A stretch of 64,000 bases of DNA from Burkholderia sp. GAS332 (lineage in GTDB: Bacteria; Pseudomonadota; Gammaproteobacteria; Burkholderiales; Burkholderiaceae): positions 4,092,001-4,156,000 of the forward strand of contig FSRV01000001.1 in assembly GCA_900142905.1 (NCBI GenBank). Reading direction: 5' to 3'. This document shows positions 10,440 through 18,876 of this stretch, piece by piece. Under the pieces are notes generated by a model. The model was not told the DNA's origin, made no database searches, and saw nothing but the letters and a program-made list of their open reading frames with translations. Both the position numbers and the translations under genes were made by a program. Within the stretch, counting starts at the first letter, position 1, and each line of letters starts with the position of its first letter.

Positions 10440-10994
10440 ATGATTCCCCGCGACCTCACTTTCGTTCTCGGCGGCGCCCGTTCGGGCAAGAGCGTGCACG
10501 CCGAACAACTGGCGAACGACAGCGCCCTCCCCGTCACGTACATCGCCACCGCGCGCACGGCCGACGACGCCGAGTTCAGCGCGCGCATCGCGCATCATCG
10601 CGAGCGGCGTCCGGCGCATTGGGCTTTGCACGAAGCGGACGTCGATCTGGCCGCCGCCGTGACGCAAATCGACACGCCCGGCCATTGCATGCTGATCGAC
10701 TGCCTGACGCTGTGGCTCGCCAACCTGCTGTGCCCACCCGACGGCGACGGTTTGCCGGTCGATCATTATCAAGCGCACTTTGCCGCGTTCGAAGCGGCGC
10801 TCCTCAACGCCAAAGGCAAGATCATCGTGGTCAGTAATGAAATCGGCCTGGGCGTGGTGCCGCTCGGCGCGGAAACGCGGCTCTATGTCGACGAACTCGG
10901 GCGGCTCAATCAGCGCGTCGCCGCGTTGAGCACGCACGTCACCATGATGGTCGCGGGCTTGCCGCTCACCTTGAAAACAGCAGGCCGCGCGTGA
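10440..10994 (+). CDS. cobU: adenosylcobinamide kinase / adenosylcobinamide-phosphate guanylyltransferase
   Basis: 184 residues from the ATG at 10440 (MIPRDLTFVLGG). The frame extends 12 codons upstream, but the ATG begins the family core. The P-loop GGARSGKS (about 9-16) and the family segments TYIATARTADDAEF, LIDCLTLWLANLL and VVSNEIGLGVVP are present. The enzyme phosphorylates adenosylcobinamide and then transfers GMP, activating it for nucleotide-loop assembly by CobS. Its stop overlaps the cbiB start, so it begins a four-gene plus-strand operon. Confidence 0.93.
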   Translation: MIPRDLTFVLGGARSGKSVHAEQLANDSALPVTYIATARTADDAEFSARIAHHRERRPAHWALHEADVDLAAAVTQIDTPGHCMLIDCLTLWLANLLCPPDGDGLPVDHYQAHFAAFEAALLNAKGKIIVVSNEIGLGVVPLGAETRLYVDELGRLNQRVAALSTHVTMMVAGLPLTLKTAGRA

Positions 10995-11929
10995 TGCTGT
11001 CGCTTCCTCTGACTGTTACCCTGGCAACGGCGGGCGTCGCCGTCGACCGCTGGCTCGGTGAGCCGCGCACCGCCCATCCGCTGGTCGGGTTCGGCACATG
11101 GGCGATGCGCCTCGAAAAGCGCTACAACACCGGCCGGCGCTTGCGGCTCAAAGGGCTGCTCGCGTGGGCGCTGGCCGTCATGCCGCCGGTGCTGATCGCC
11201 TGGTGGCTCGTCGCCGTGCTGCCATTTTTTGCAGCCTGCGCGGTGCATGTCGTGTTGCTGTGGTTCGCGCTCGGCGCACGCAGTCTGCACGATCACATTG
11301 CGCCGATCGCAGAGGCGTTGACGCAACGCGATCTCCCACAAGCGCGTTTGCTGACCGCACGCATCGTATCGCGCGAAACGGCTCACGCCGACGAAGCGGC
11401 ACTATCGCGGGCGGCCGTCGAATCGGCGCTCGAAAACGGCAACGACGCGATCTTCGGCGCGCTGTTCTGGTTCGCGATCGCGGGCGGTCCGGGCGCGCTG
11501 GGGTTTCGTCTGGCCAACACGCTCGATGCCATGTGGGGCTACCGCACGCCGCGCTACTTGCGTTTCGGCTGGGCCGCCGCGCGCATCGACGACGTGCTCA
11601 ACTGGATTCCCGCGCGCCTCACCGCGGCAAGTTACGCGTTGCTCGGCGACACGCGCACCGCGCTGCATTGCTGGCGTGAACAGGCGCCGCGTTGGGATAG
11701 TCCGAACGCCGGGCCGGTCATGGCTTCAGGCGCCGGTAGTCTGAACGTATTGATCGGCGGCCCCGCGGTTTATCACGGCACGCTCGAACACCGGCCGACG
11801 CTAGGCTTCGGACACCCCGCGAAGGCCAGCCATGTCACGGCGGCGTTGATGCTGGTCGAGCGCACGGTCATTCTCTGGCTGGCGGTGCTGATCGTGCTGG
11901 CTTTGCTGAGTGTGCCCTTTCATGGTTGA
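10994..11929 (+). CDS. cbiB: adenosylcobinamide-phosphate synthase (CbiB/CobD-type membrane enzyme)
   Basis: 311 residues; the ATG at 10994 overlaps the cobU stop by one base (a GTG at 10991 is possible). Multi-spanning inner-membrane protein with the family signatures LGEPRTAHPLVGFG near the N-terminus, ARTIVSRET-like TARIVSRET and SALENGNDAIFGALFWF in the middle, and NAGPVMASGAGSLNVLIGGP later. It attaches the aminopropanol (phosphate) arm to adenosylcobyric acid. The partner enzyme supplying that arm is encoded next. Confidence 0.92.
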   Translation: MLSLPLTVTLATAGVAVDRWLGEPRTAHPLVGFGTWAMRLEKRYNTGRRLRLKGLLAWALAVMPPVLIAWWLVAVLPFFAACAVHVVLLWFALGARSLHDHIAPIAEALTQRDLPQARLLTARIVSRETAHADEAALSRAAVESALENGNDAIFGALFWFAIAGGPGALGFRLANTLDAMWGYRTPRYLRFGWAAARIDDVLNWIPARLTAASYALLGDTRTALHCWREQAPRWDSPNAGPVMASGAGSLNVLIGGPAVYHGTLEHRPTLGFGHPAKASHVTAALMLVERTVILWLAVLIVLALLSVPFHG

Positions 11930-12959
11930 TCGAACGGCGGGTCACCGGGCTGAACCCGGCACCGCGCTCAACGCCGTGGTCCATGGCGGCAATCTGCACG
12001 AGGCGGCTGAGCGTTACGGCATTCCGTACGCGCAATGGCTCGACCTGTCGACGGGGATCAATCCGCACGGTTATCCGGTGCCGCCGGTTCCCGCCGATGT
12101 CTGGCGCCGTCTGCCCGACGACGGCGACGGTTTTGCGGCCCGTGCCGCCCGTTACTATGGCGCGCCCGATGCCGCGCACGTTCTGCCCGTAGCGGGAAGC
12201 CAGGCGGCGATTCGCGCGCTGCCCTCGCTGCTGCCACGAGCCCGGGTTGGCATCGCGCCGCTCACGTACAGCGAATATGGTCCTGCATTCGAACGGGCAG
12301 GACACGAAGTCGTGCCACTGGATGTCTCCTGGGACACCTTGCCCGACGTGCTCACCCATGTAGTCGTCGTGAATCCTAACAATCCGACTGCGGAGCATCT
12401 GAGCGCCGGCAAGCTGCTGCACTGGCATGCGCAACTCACCGCGCGCGGCGGCACGCTGCTGGTCGACGAAGCCTTCGCCGATGCGATGCCTTCGGCGTCG
12501 CTCGCGGCAAGCACCCATCTCGATGGGTTGATCGTGTTACGTTCGCCGGGGAAATTCTTCGGGCTCGCCGGCGTGCGCGCGGGCTTCGTACTCGGTGCGC
12601 CGGCCTGGCTCGACGCATTGCGGCATACGCTCGGCGCGTGGACGGTCAGCGGACCGGCTCGCCATGCCGTCAAAGCCGCGTTCGAAGACGACGTGTGGCA
12701 ACAGCAGATGCGTACCCGGCTCGACGCCGAAAGCGCCCGTCTGGTGAGTCTGTTGCATGCACAAGGTTTCGCCACACACAGCACGCCGCTCTTCGCGTGG
12801 ACCGGCGATGCTCGCGCCGCCGCTCTGCATGAAGCATTGGCGCGACGCGGCGTGTGGACACGGCTATTCACGGCGTCAGGCAGCGTGCGTTTCGGGCTGC
12901 CTGCGAGCGATGCGGAATGGGCGCGCTTCGAAGCGAGTTTGCGCGAGACTATTCGATGA
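11922..12959 (+). CDS. cobD: threonine-phosphate decarboxylase (PLP enzyme of the cobalamin aminopropanol arm)
   Basis: 345 residues from the ATG at 11922, overlapping cbiB by 8 bases. It is a fold-type I aminotransferase-like protein: VVHGGNLHEAAERYG and LDLSTGINPHGYP at the N-terminus, VVVNPNNPT, LLVDEAFAD and the PLP-binding lysine in RSPGKFFGLAGVRAGF (about 209-224). It decarboxylates L-threonine O-3-phosphate to aminopropanol phosphate. Naming differs between organisms (cobC in Pseudomonas, cobD in Salmonella). Confidence 0.9.
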   Translation: MVDRTAGHRAEPGTALNAVVHGGNLHEAAERYGIPYAQWLDLSTGINPHGYPVPPVPADVWRRLPDDGDGFAARAARYYGAPDAAHVLPVAGSQAAIRALPSLLPRARVGIAPLTYSEYGPAFERAGHEVVPLDVSWDTLPDVLTHVVVVNPNNPTAEHLSAGKLLHWHAQLTARGGTLLVDEAFADAMPSASLAASTHLDGLIVLRSPGKFFGLAGVRAGFVLGAPAWLDALRHTLGAWTVSGPARHAVKAAFEDDVWQQQMRTRLDAESARLVSLLHAQGFATHSTPLFAWTGDARAAALHEALARRGVWTRLFTASGSVRFGLPASDAEWARFEASLRETIR

Positions 12960-13867
12960 TTCGATTTTCACGCTTCGCCATCGCCGCAGCACTTTTCGCG
13001 AGCGCGGTGCATGCGTACGCCGCGATCACCGTCACCGACGACTCCGGCGCAACAGTCACACTGCCTGCGCCCGCACAGCGCGTCATTAGTCTCGCGCCGC
13101 ATGTGACCGAGCTGCTGTATGCCACGGGCGGTGGCGCGAAAATGGTTGGCGCTGTGTCCTACAGCGACTATCCGGCTGAAGCGAAGCAACTGCCGCGCGT
13201 CGGCGACAACAAGGCGCTCGACCTCGAACGGATCGTCGCGTTGAAGCCCGACCTGATCGTCGTGTGGCGGCATGGCAATGCGCAGCGCCAGCTTGATCGC
13301 CTGCGCGAGATGCATGTGCCGCTGTTCTTCAGCGAACCGCATCATCTCGACGATATTGCCGTGTCGCTGACGAAGCTCGGGCAATTGCTCGGCACCTCGC
13401 CGACCGCCGACGCGGCGGCGGCGGCCTATCGTCGGGACATCGCACAACTGCGCACGCAGTATGCGAGCCGGCCGCCTGTCAGTGTGTTCTATCAGGTGTG
13501 GGATCAACCGTTGATGACGCTCAACGGCGAACATATGGTCAGCGATGTGATTGCGCTGTGCGGCGGCCGCAATGTGTTTGCGAAACTCGAACCGCTGGTG
13601 CCGACCGTTTCGACTGAAGCGGTGCTCGCAGCGAATCCGGAAGCGATCTTCACCGCCGCGCCCGGCGCGACCAAACCGGACACGACCCTGCCGCAACTCG
13701 ACACATGGCGCGCGTGGCCGAGTCTGAAGGCGGTGGCGAACAACAATCTGTTCGCCATCGACGGCGATCTGATCAACCGGCCGGCGCCACGTATTGCGCA
13801 AGGGGCGAAGCAAATGTGCGAAGACCTAGACCTGGCGCGTTCGCGGAGGAAGACCGGCGCGCAATGA
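12956..13867 (+). CDS. btuF: periplasmic cobalamin-binding protein, BtuF-like
   Basis: 303 residues starting at the ATG at 12956 (MIRFSRFAIAAALFASAVHAYA is a signal peptide), with an ATGA overlap with cobD. The mature protein begins AITVTDDSGATVTLP and carries the class III binding-protein features RVISLAPHVTELLYATG, VGAVSYSDYPAEAKQLPRVG and the linker-helix region DLERIVALKPDLIVVW. BtuF delivers vitamin B12 to BtuCD, encoded 5 kb away on the other strand. A role in another corrinoid or iron complex cannot be excluded, but context strongly favours B12. Confidence 0.85.
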   Translation: MIRFSRFAIAAALFASAVHAYAAITVTDDSGATVTLPAPAQRVISLAPHVTELLYATGGGAKMVGAVSYSDYPAEAKQLPRVGDNKALDLERIVALKPDLIVVWRHGNAQRQLDRLREMHVPLFFSEPHHLDDIAVSLTKLGQLLGTSPTADAAAAAYRRDIAQLRTQYASRPPVSVFYQVWDQPLMTLNGEHMVSDVIALCGGRNVFAKLEPLVPTVSTEAVLAANPEAIFTAAPGATKPDTTLPQLDTWRAWPSLKAVANNNLFAIDGDLINRPAPRIAQGAKQMCEDLDLARSRRKTGAQ

Positions 13868-13903
13868 CGCCGCTGCGAAGGCCGTGAAGCAGGAAGTGCC
13901 GTA

Positions 13904-15340
13904 TTAACGTGAGACGGCGTCTGCCCGCTTGAACGGCCACTGCTCGAATTCGGAAAGCCGCAACCGATATCGCGCGACATTGCCCAGATAAAGTTGATCG
14001 AGATCGGACTGGATCGCGTCGACGAACGAGGACATATCGCCCGCAGCCACCAGATTCTGTGCGAGCGCTTCGATCTCGCCGCGCGTGCCAGCAAGGCCGC
14101 CGCGAATCACCTCCTGCACCACCTGTATCAACGCATTGCGATACTTGAGGCGAAACGCATCCGGCTCGCCGATCGATTGTCGAATCGCAAGATAACGCTG
14201 ACACGAACGCTCGTACGCCCAGATGAAGACATCGCGCAACAACTCGACGCGATTGGCCTCATACACACCGAGCGTGCCGTCGACGTAGGCCTTTTCGGGA
14301 ACGTCGATAAACGACAGCGGACACAGATTCTGCCGGATCAGCGGAATATTCGCGGTCAGACGTGATACCCGTTTGTTGACGTCTTCGAACGGCTGCAGAT
14401 ACGGCAGGTGCACCATGCTGAAGAAAGCCTGCTCGAAGGGGTCGTCGATCTGCGCGGCCTTGTTCAACACCGCATCGAAACATTCCGCGATCTGCTGAGG
14501 CACGGCGAGCGGGAAAAATACGGTGCCGCTGATCTCCACTTCGCGCACGCGCAAACGGCCGCTGGCGAACGGGTCGGACATCAGGTTGTCGGAAAGAATC
14601 GCGTGAAGGTTCAGCACGGTGAACCGGTTGAAACCCACCTCTTCGGCGCTCTCGACAATCATTTCGATCGCGGCCTTGTGATTGAGGATCATCTGCGTTT
14701 CCTGGGCGTCCTTGCCTTCCGCAATGTGCCCTTGCTCGATCAGCCGTACGGTGTCGAGCCGCGTGTAGGTATTGCCCTCGAGCCGTGACGACGCCCACGA
14801 CAAATCAATCAGAAGCCGGCTCATGATGTCGCGCGCGTAAGTACCGGCCGGCCGACCATCCGCCGACGTGCGGCCCCACTCATGCAGACGTGTACGCTGC
14901 GCTTGCGATAAATACGCGTCCTGATTCGGACGATAGCGTTCGAGAAACGCGCGGTTATAGCCGACCGGTCGGCGCTCGTGCAGTGGCCTGTTCACTTCCG
15001 CGCGCACCTCGAGGCCCGCGCTCGACACGGGCACGTAGGCCTCACCGGACGTGCTTGCGCCGATGACAACCTGGGTGGGGGAAACAACTGCGCTGGAAGC
15101 GGACGCCTGCTTGTACGCCACTGCCCGGCCGGCACCTTCCGCGATGATCCGGCCAGCCTCGAGCAGCACGTCGAGACGACGTTGCAGCGTGCGGCGCTGC
15201 ATGGGGTGGCGGCGCGTGGCAAGTGCCGCAGCAAGCGCACGAACGCCCCGCCCCTCAGCGCTTGCTGCGATGAGTTGCTCGATCAGATCCAATTCCTGCT
15301 TGATGCCGCTGCTGTTCATGCGTGCCACCCTGGAGCCCAT
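13904..15340 (-). CDS. Fic-family protein with N-terminal DNA-binding-like domain and substituted active-site motif
   Basis: 478 residues from the ATG at 15340; an ATG at 15319 preceded by AGGGTGG is an equal alternative. Residues about 10-75 look like a winged-helix domain, and 120-420 a Fic domain. The class II inhibitory helix motif SSRLEG is at about 184-189. The core motif, canonically HPFx(D/E)GN(G/K)R, reads QPFEDVNKRVSR (316-327), so the catalytic His is Gln and the Gly is Val. Active Fic proteins transfer AMP to target hydroxyls; this one may be inactive or purely regulatory. It interrupts the cobalamin genes without an evident metabolic link, and a repeat array lies upstream. Confidence 0.85.
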   Translation of the reverse strand: MGSRVARMNSSGIKQELDLIEQLIAASAEGRGVRALAAALATRRHPMQRRTLQRRLDVLLEAGRIIAEGAGRAVAYKQASASSAVVSPTQVVIGASTSGEAYVPVSSAGLEVRAEVNRPLHERRPVGYNRAFLERYRPNQDAYLSQAQRTRLHEWGRTSADGRPAGTYARDIMSRLLIDLSWASSRLEGNTYTRLDTVRLIEQGHIAEGKDAQETQMILNHKAAIEMIVESAEEVGFNRFTVLNLHAILSDNLMSDPFASGRLRVREVEISGTVFFPLAVPQQIAECFDAVLNKAAQIDDPFEQAFFSMVHLPYLQPFEDVNKRVSRLTANIPLIRQNLCPLSFIDVPEKAYVDGTLGVYEANRVELLRDVFIWAYERSCQRYLAIRQSIGEPDAFRLKYRNALIQVVQEVIRGGLAGTRGEIEALAQNLVAAGDMSSFVDAIQSDLDQLYLGNVARYRLRLSEFEQWPFKRADAVSR

Positions 15341-15474
15341 GTGTCACGATAAATCCAAATCGCGACACTTTTCCTAGGATTGTGGCACAAATCAGGTTAA
15401 TCGCGACACTTTTTCCGTCTAAAAGTGTCGCGATTTCAGTTTTTCATGACAAATTCTCTAAAAAAGTGTCACGA
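15341..15474. promoter_or_regulatory. multi-copy operator-like repeats upstream of the Fic gene
   Basis: The 13-mer TCGCGACACTTTT occurs at 15360-15372 and 15401-15413, its exact reverse complement at 15421-15433, and near-matches at 15462-15474 (AAAAGTGTCACGA) and 15341-15350 (GTGTCACGAT). The copies at 15401 and 15421 form a perfect inverted repeat. The spacing and position, all within 135 bases upstream of the start, suggest cooperative binding of a regulator, most simply the Fic protein's own N-terminal domain. Binding is inferred. Confidence 0.7.
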
Positions 15475-15522
15475 ATAAGGCGAGACTGACGCAATTCGGG
15501 GGAAACGGCAGGCATCAAGCCC

Positions 15523-16113
15523 TCACGCATTCCACCTCACCAGCGCCCACTGCTGCTGCGCCTCATCCCTGCGCAACCACACAACCCCGGCCATCTCCAG
15601 CGACCACCGCAGACAACGTTCCAGCGGCACGTCCAGCACCAGCGAAGCGATCACCCGCATGACACCGGCATGCGTGACGACATACGCCGGCGACAACTCG
15701 CGCGTTTGCGCGAACGCGTCGAACCACGCCCGCACCCGCGCGACGAATTGCGCGACGCTCTCGCCGCCATGCGCACGGGCGTGTTCGAAGTTGGCTGCCC
15801 AGTCGTCGAGCAGCTCGCGATCGATCGCGTCCCAGCGCTGCTGCTCCCAATCGCCGAAGTCCATTTCCTTCAGCCGATCGTCATGGCTGAGCGCACAGCC
15901 GAAATCGTTCGCCATGACCGCAGCCAGCGTCGCGCAACGTGTCAGCGGGCTCGACATCAACACACGCGGCGGCGGGACCTGCAAGGTTGCCAGTTTCAGT
16001 GCAAGGGCACTTGCCGATATCTCGGCGTCCTCGGCAAGCGCCACGTCGCTGTGGCCATAACACACGCCCGCATCGAGCGCGACGGCCGGATGACGAATCA
16101 GGACGATATCCAT
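15523..16113 (-). CDS. cobC: alpha-ribazole-5'-phosphate phosphatase (histidine phosphatase family)
   Basis: 196 residues. The phosphohistidine motif appears as LIRHPAV (about 5-11; RHP rather than RHG, a known variant), with the SSPLTRC arginine and VTHAGVMR second histidine segments. GVCYGHSDVAL and the KEMDFGDWE segment are typical of CobC. It removes the phosphate from alpha-ribazole 5'-phosphate or adenosylcobalamin 5'-phosphate. It is the last gene of the riboswitch-led operon and overlaps cobS by 16 bases. Confidence 0.88.
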   Translation of the reverse strand: MDIVLIRHPAVALDAGVCYGHSDVALAEDAEISASALALKLATLQVPPPRVLMSSPLTRCATLAAVMANDFGCALSHDDRLKEMDFGDWEQQRWDAIDRELLDDWAANFEHARAHGGESVAQFVARVRAWFDAFAQTRELSPAYVVTHAGVMRVIASLVLDVPLERCLRWSLEMAGVVWLRRDEAQQQWALVRWNA

Positions 16114-16874
16114 GCGAGCCCCACGAGGTAGATGCTCAGTTCAAAGATCTGTTGCGCGAAGCCGAGGCAGTCGCCGGTGTAGCCACCGATGCGTCTGACG
16201 AAATAGCGGCCCAATGCAAAGCGCAGTGCCAGCAATACGGCGAGCGTCACGCACGCGAAACGCCAATTCGGCGAATCCAGCCCGTTCGGCCAGAGCAACA
16301 ACGGCAAACCGAACACCGCGGCGCACAGCAACGCGGGACCACTCAAGCGCTGCGCGACCGGCTTGGCTTTACCTTCGGCGCGCACATAGTCGAGCGTAGC
16401 CAGATAGCTGATCGCAAATACACGGCTTGCCGCATGCGCCGCAATCATCAGACTTGCGGCGCGCATCGGCGGCAATGCAGAGAGCGTTTGCCACTTCAGT
16501 GCTAGCGCGATCACGAGCGCGATGGCGCCGAAAGCACCGATGCGCGAATCGTGCATGATGCGCAACACGTCCTCGCGCGTATAGGCGCCACCGAACGCAT
16601 CGACGCAATCGGCGAGGCCGTCCTCGTGAAACGCACCGGTCACGAGAAGCGACGCAGCCATCGACAGCAGCACCGCAACACCCGCGGGGAAGACATGCAA
16701 CGCCGCGAGATAAACCAGTGCGCTCAATCCGCCGATCAATAGACCGACGAGCGGAAAATAACGCGCCGCCGCATTCAGATAGTGCGGCTCATAGCCGACC
16801 CAACGCGGCACCGGCACGCGCGTGAAATAACCTAGGGCCGTGAAGAAATAGCGCAGCTCCGCGAGCGGGTTCAT
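16098..16874 (-). CDS. cobS: adenosylcobinamide-GDP ribazoletransferase (cobalamin synthase)
   Basis: 258 residues, polytopic membrane protein. The acidic motif HEDGLADCVDAFGG followed by HDSRIGAFGAIAL (about 97-130) is the family signature. CobS joins adenosylcobinamide-GDP (from CobU) to alpha-ribazole or its phosphate (from CobT/CobC) in the inner membrane, the final assembly step. The N-terminal ELRYFFTALGYFTRVPVP is typical. Confidence 0.93.
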   Translation of the reverse strand: MNPLAELRYFFTALGYFTRVPVPRWVGYEPHYLNAAARYFPLVGLLIGGLSALVYLAALHVFPAGVAVLLSMAASLLVTGAFHEDGLADCVDAFGGAYTREDVLRIMHDSRIGAFGAIALVIALALKWQTLSALPPMRAASLMIAAHAASRVFAISYLATLDYVRAEGKAKPVAQRLSGPALLCAAVFGLPLLLWPNGLDSPNWRFACVTLAVLLALRFALGRYFVRRIGGYTGDCLGFAQQIFELSIYLVGLAWISS

Positions 16875-16937
16875 GAGTAAGCCGGATGCACGTTTCTATA
16901 TGACGGCGCCTCGTATCGCAGCGCTTCGTATAACGGC

Positions 16938-17999
16938 TCAAGCATCGCGATTCGCGACGCCGGCCGATTCGAAGCTCGCCATTTCGTTGACGAACGCCAC
17001 CGCCGCGCGCAGCAGCGGCACGGCGAGCGCCGCGCCCGTGCCTTCGCCGAGACGCATATCGAGCGAAAGCAAGGGCAGCGCGCCGAAGTGATCGAGCATG
17101 CGCCGATGCCCCGCCTCGTTCGACGCATGCGCGAACACACAATACTCGCGCACGTTCGGTGCGAATGCATCGGCCACCAGCAATGCCGCGGTCGCGATGA
17201 AACCGTCGACAAGGATCGTCATACGGGCCTGCGCGGCGGCGAGATACGCGCCCGTCATCATGGCGATTTCGAAGCCACCGAAAGTGGCGAGCACCGCGAG
17301 CGGATCGTTGGAAACAGCGTGATGCGCGAGCGCCGACGCGAGTACGTTGCGCTTTTTCGCGAGACCCGCGTTGTCGAGACCCGTACCACGTCCAACGCAT
17401 TCGTCGATCGGCACGCCGCACAGGCGGCTCATCAGACACGCGGCCGACGACGTATTCGCAATGCCCATTTCGCCGAAGCCAATCACGTTGGTGCCGAGCG
17501 ACGCGTGATACCGCACACGAGCGGCACCCGCCTGCATCGCGGCAAGCGCCTGTTCATGCGTCATCGCGGGTTCGTGCGCGAAGTTGCGCGTGCCGGCCGC
17601 AACTGGAATGTCGATGAGACCCTCGGTCGACGGCAGCGGCGTTGCAATGCCTGAGTTGACCACTTCGAGTTCGACACCCGACACGCGGCTCAAGGCATTG
17701 ATCGCCGCGCCGCCCGCGAGAAAGTTAGCGGCCATTTGCGCGGTCACCGCTTGCGGATAAGGGCTCACGCCTTCCTGCGCAATGCCGTGGTCGCCGGCGA
17801 ACACGATCATCGCCGGACGTTCCACCGTGGGGTGCGTTGTACGCTGGATCAACCCCATCTGGCGCGCGAGCGTCTCGAGCCGCCCAAGACTGCCGGGCGG
17901 CTTGGTCTTGGTATCGATGATGTGTTGCAGTTCGGCACGCAGCGTGAGATCCAGCGGTTCGACTTCGGTCAATCCCTGCAAAGCTGGTAAAGAAGTCAT
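16938..17999 (-). CDS. cobT: nicotinate-nucleotide-dimethylbenzimidazole phosphoribosyltransferase
   Basis: 353 residues from the ATG at 17999 (MTSLPALQGL), the usual family length; a 19-codon upstream extension runs back into btuD and is not favoured. It activates the lower-ligand base by transferring phosphoribose from nicotinate mononucleotide. Signatures: TKPPGSLGRLE (about 31-41), FAGDHGIAQEGVSPYP, GEMGIANTSSAA and the C-terminal catalytic-glutamate region MRLGEGTGAAL. It sits between btuD and cobS in the operon. Confidence 0.94.
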   Translation of the reverse strand: MTSLPALQGLTEVEPLDLTLRAELQHIIDTKTKPPGSLGRLETLARQMGLIQRTTHPTVERPAMIVFAGDHGIAQEGVSPYPQAVTAQMAANFLAGGAAINALSRVSGVELEVVNSGIATPLPSTEGLIDIPVAAGTRNFAHEPAMTHEQALAAMQAGAARVRYHASLGTNVIGFGEMGIANTSSAACLMSRLCGVPIDECVGRGTGLDNAGLAKKRNVLASALAHHAVSNDPLAVLATFGGFEIAMMTGAYLAAAQARMTILVDGFIATAALLVADAFAPNVREYCVFAHASNEAGHRRMLDHFGALPLLSLDMRLGEGTGAALAVPLLRAAVAFVNEMASFESAGVANRDA

Positions 18000-18036
18000 A
18001 GACGTTTCTAGAAGAGAGAGTGTTTTTATAAAACGC

Positions 18037-18876
18037 TTAGCCTGCCGGTGTGTCATCAGCCGCAGGCGATTCGTGACGCGAGCGCGGCGCGGGAATCAGC
18101 GCCTCATACTCGCCGTCGCGAATCAGAATCAGCGGATAGCCAAACGCGCGGCTCGTCAGCGTAGGCGTTAGCACGTCGTGCACCGGTCCAGCATACGCGC
18201 CGCCGTTGCCGTCGAGCAGCAGCGCATGCGTCGCAAAGCGGCGCGCGAGGTTCAGGTCATGGCACGAAAACATCACTGTACGCCGAGGCGCGCGCGTCCA
18301 GGCGGTCAGCGCTTCGAGACAGTCGATCTGGTGATGCAGATCCAGATGCGAGAGCGGTTCGTCAAGCAGCAACAGCGGCGCCTCCTGGCACAATACCGCC
18401 GCCAGCGCGACACGTTGACGTTCGCCACCCGACAGCGACAGCACGTCGCGCGCAGCGAAGGCGGTGAGACCCAAACCATCCAACGCGGCATGCGCGGCAG
18501 CGCGATCGGCCTCGCCCTCCCACCCCCAGCCGGTCAGATGCGGGAAGCGGTTCAGCATCACGATGTCGAGCACGCTCGCGCTGAACGCGTCCGCAGCGCT
18601 TTGCGGCATCAGCGCGCGACGCTGCGCGAGCGGCAACGGCTGCCAGTCGGCAAGACGCACGCCGTCGAGTTCGACATGCCCCGCCGACGGTTGCGCCAAA
18701 CCGGCGAGCGTGGAGAGCAACGTCGTCTTGCCAGCACCGTTGGGCCCAGCGATACACCAGATCTCGCCTGCATAGAATGTATGCGTGAATGCGTCGAGCA
18801 AGGTGCGCATGCCCGCACGCAAGGTCAGGCGTTGCGCGCTGAGCGCAGGATGCGAGGCGTTGTGTGCGTTCATCAT
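18037..18876 (-). CDS. btuD: vitamin B12 ABC transporter ATP-binding protein
   Basis: About 279 residues from the ATG at 18876, overlapping the btuC stop in an ATGATGA arrangement. Walker A is GPNGAGKTT (about 43-51), the ABC signature LSGGERQRVALA, Walker B LLLLDEPLSHLDL and the switch His in FSCHDLN. It energises B12 uptake through BtuC. The open frame continues upstream on the minus strand across btuC, but that is a shadow. Confidence 0.9.
   Translation of the reverse strand: MMNAHNASHPALSAQRLTLRAGMRTLLDAFTHTFYAGEIWCIAGPNGAGKTTLLSTLAGLAQPSAGHVELDGVRLADWQPLPLAQRRALMPQSAADAFSASVLDIVMLNRFPHLTGWGWEGEADRAAAHAALDGLGLTAFAARDVLSLSGGERQRVALAAVLCQEAPLLLLDEPLSHLDLHHQIDCLEALTAWTRAPRRTVMFSCHDLNLARRFATHALLLDGNGGAYAGPVHDVLTPTLTSRAFGYPLILIRDGEYEALIPAPRSRHESPAADDTPAG

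Noticed and set aside
13904..15340. Fic protein as part of the cobalamin pathway
   Set aside because: No shared operon, no metabolic motif, and its own operator array; it is most simply an unrelated insertion between the two cobalamin units.
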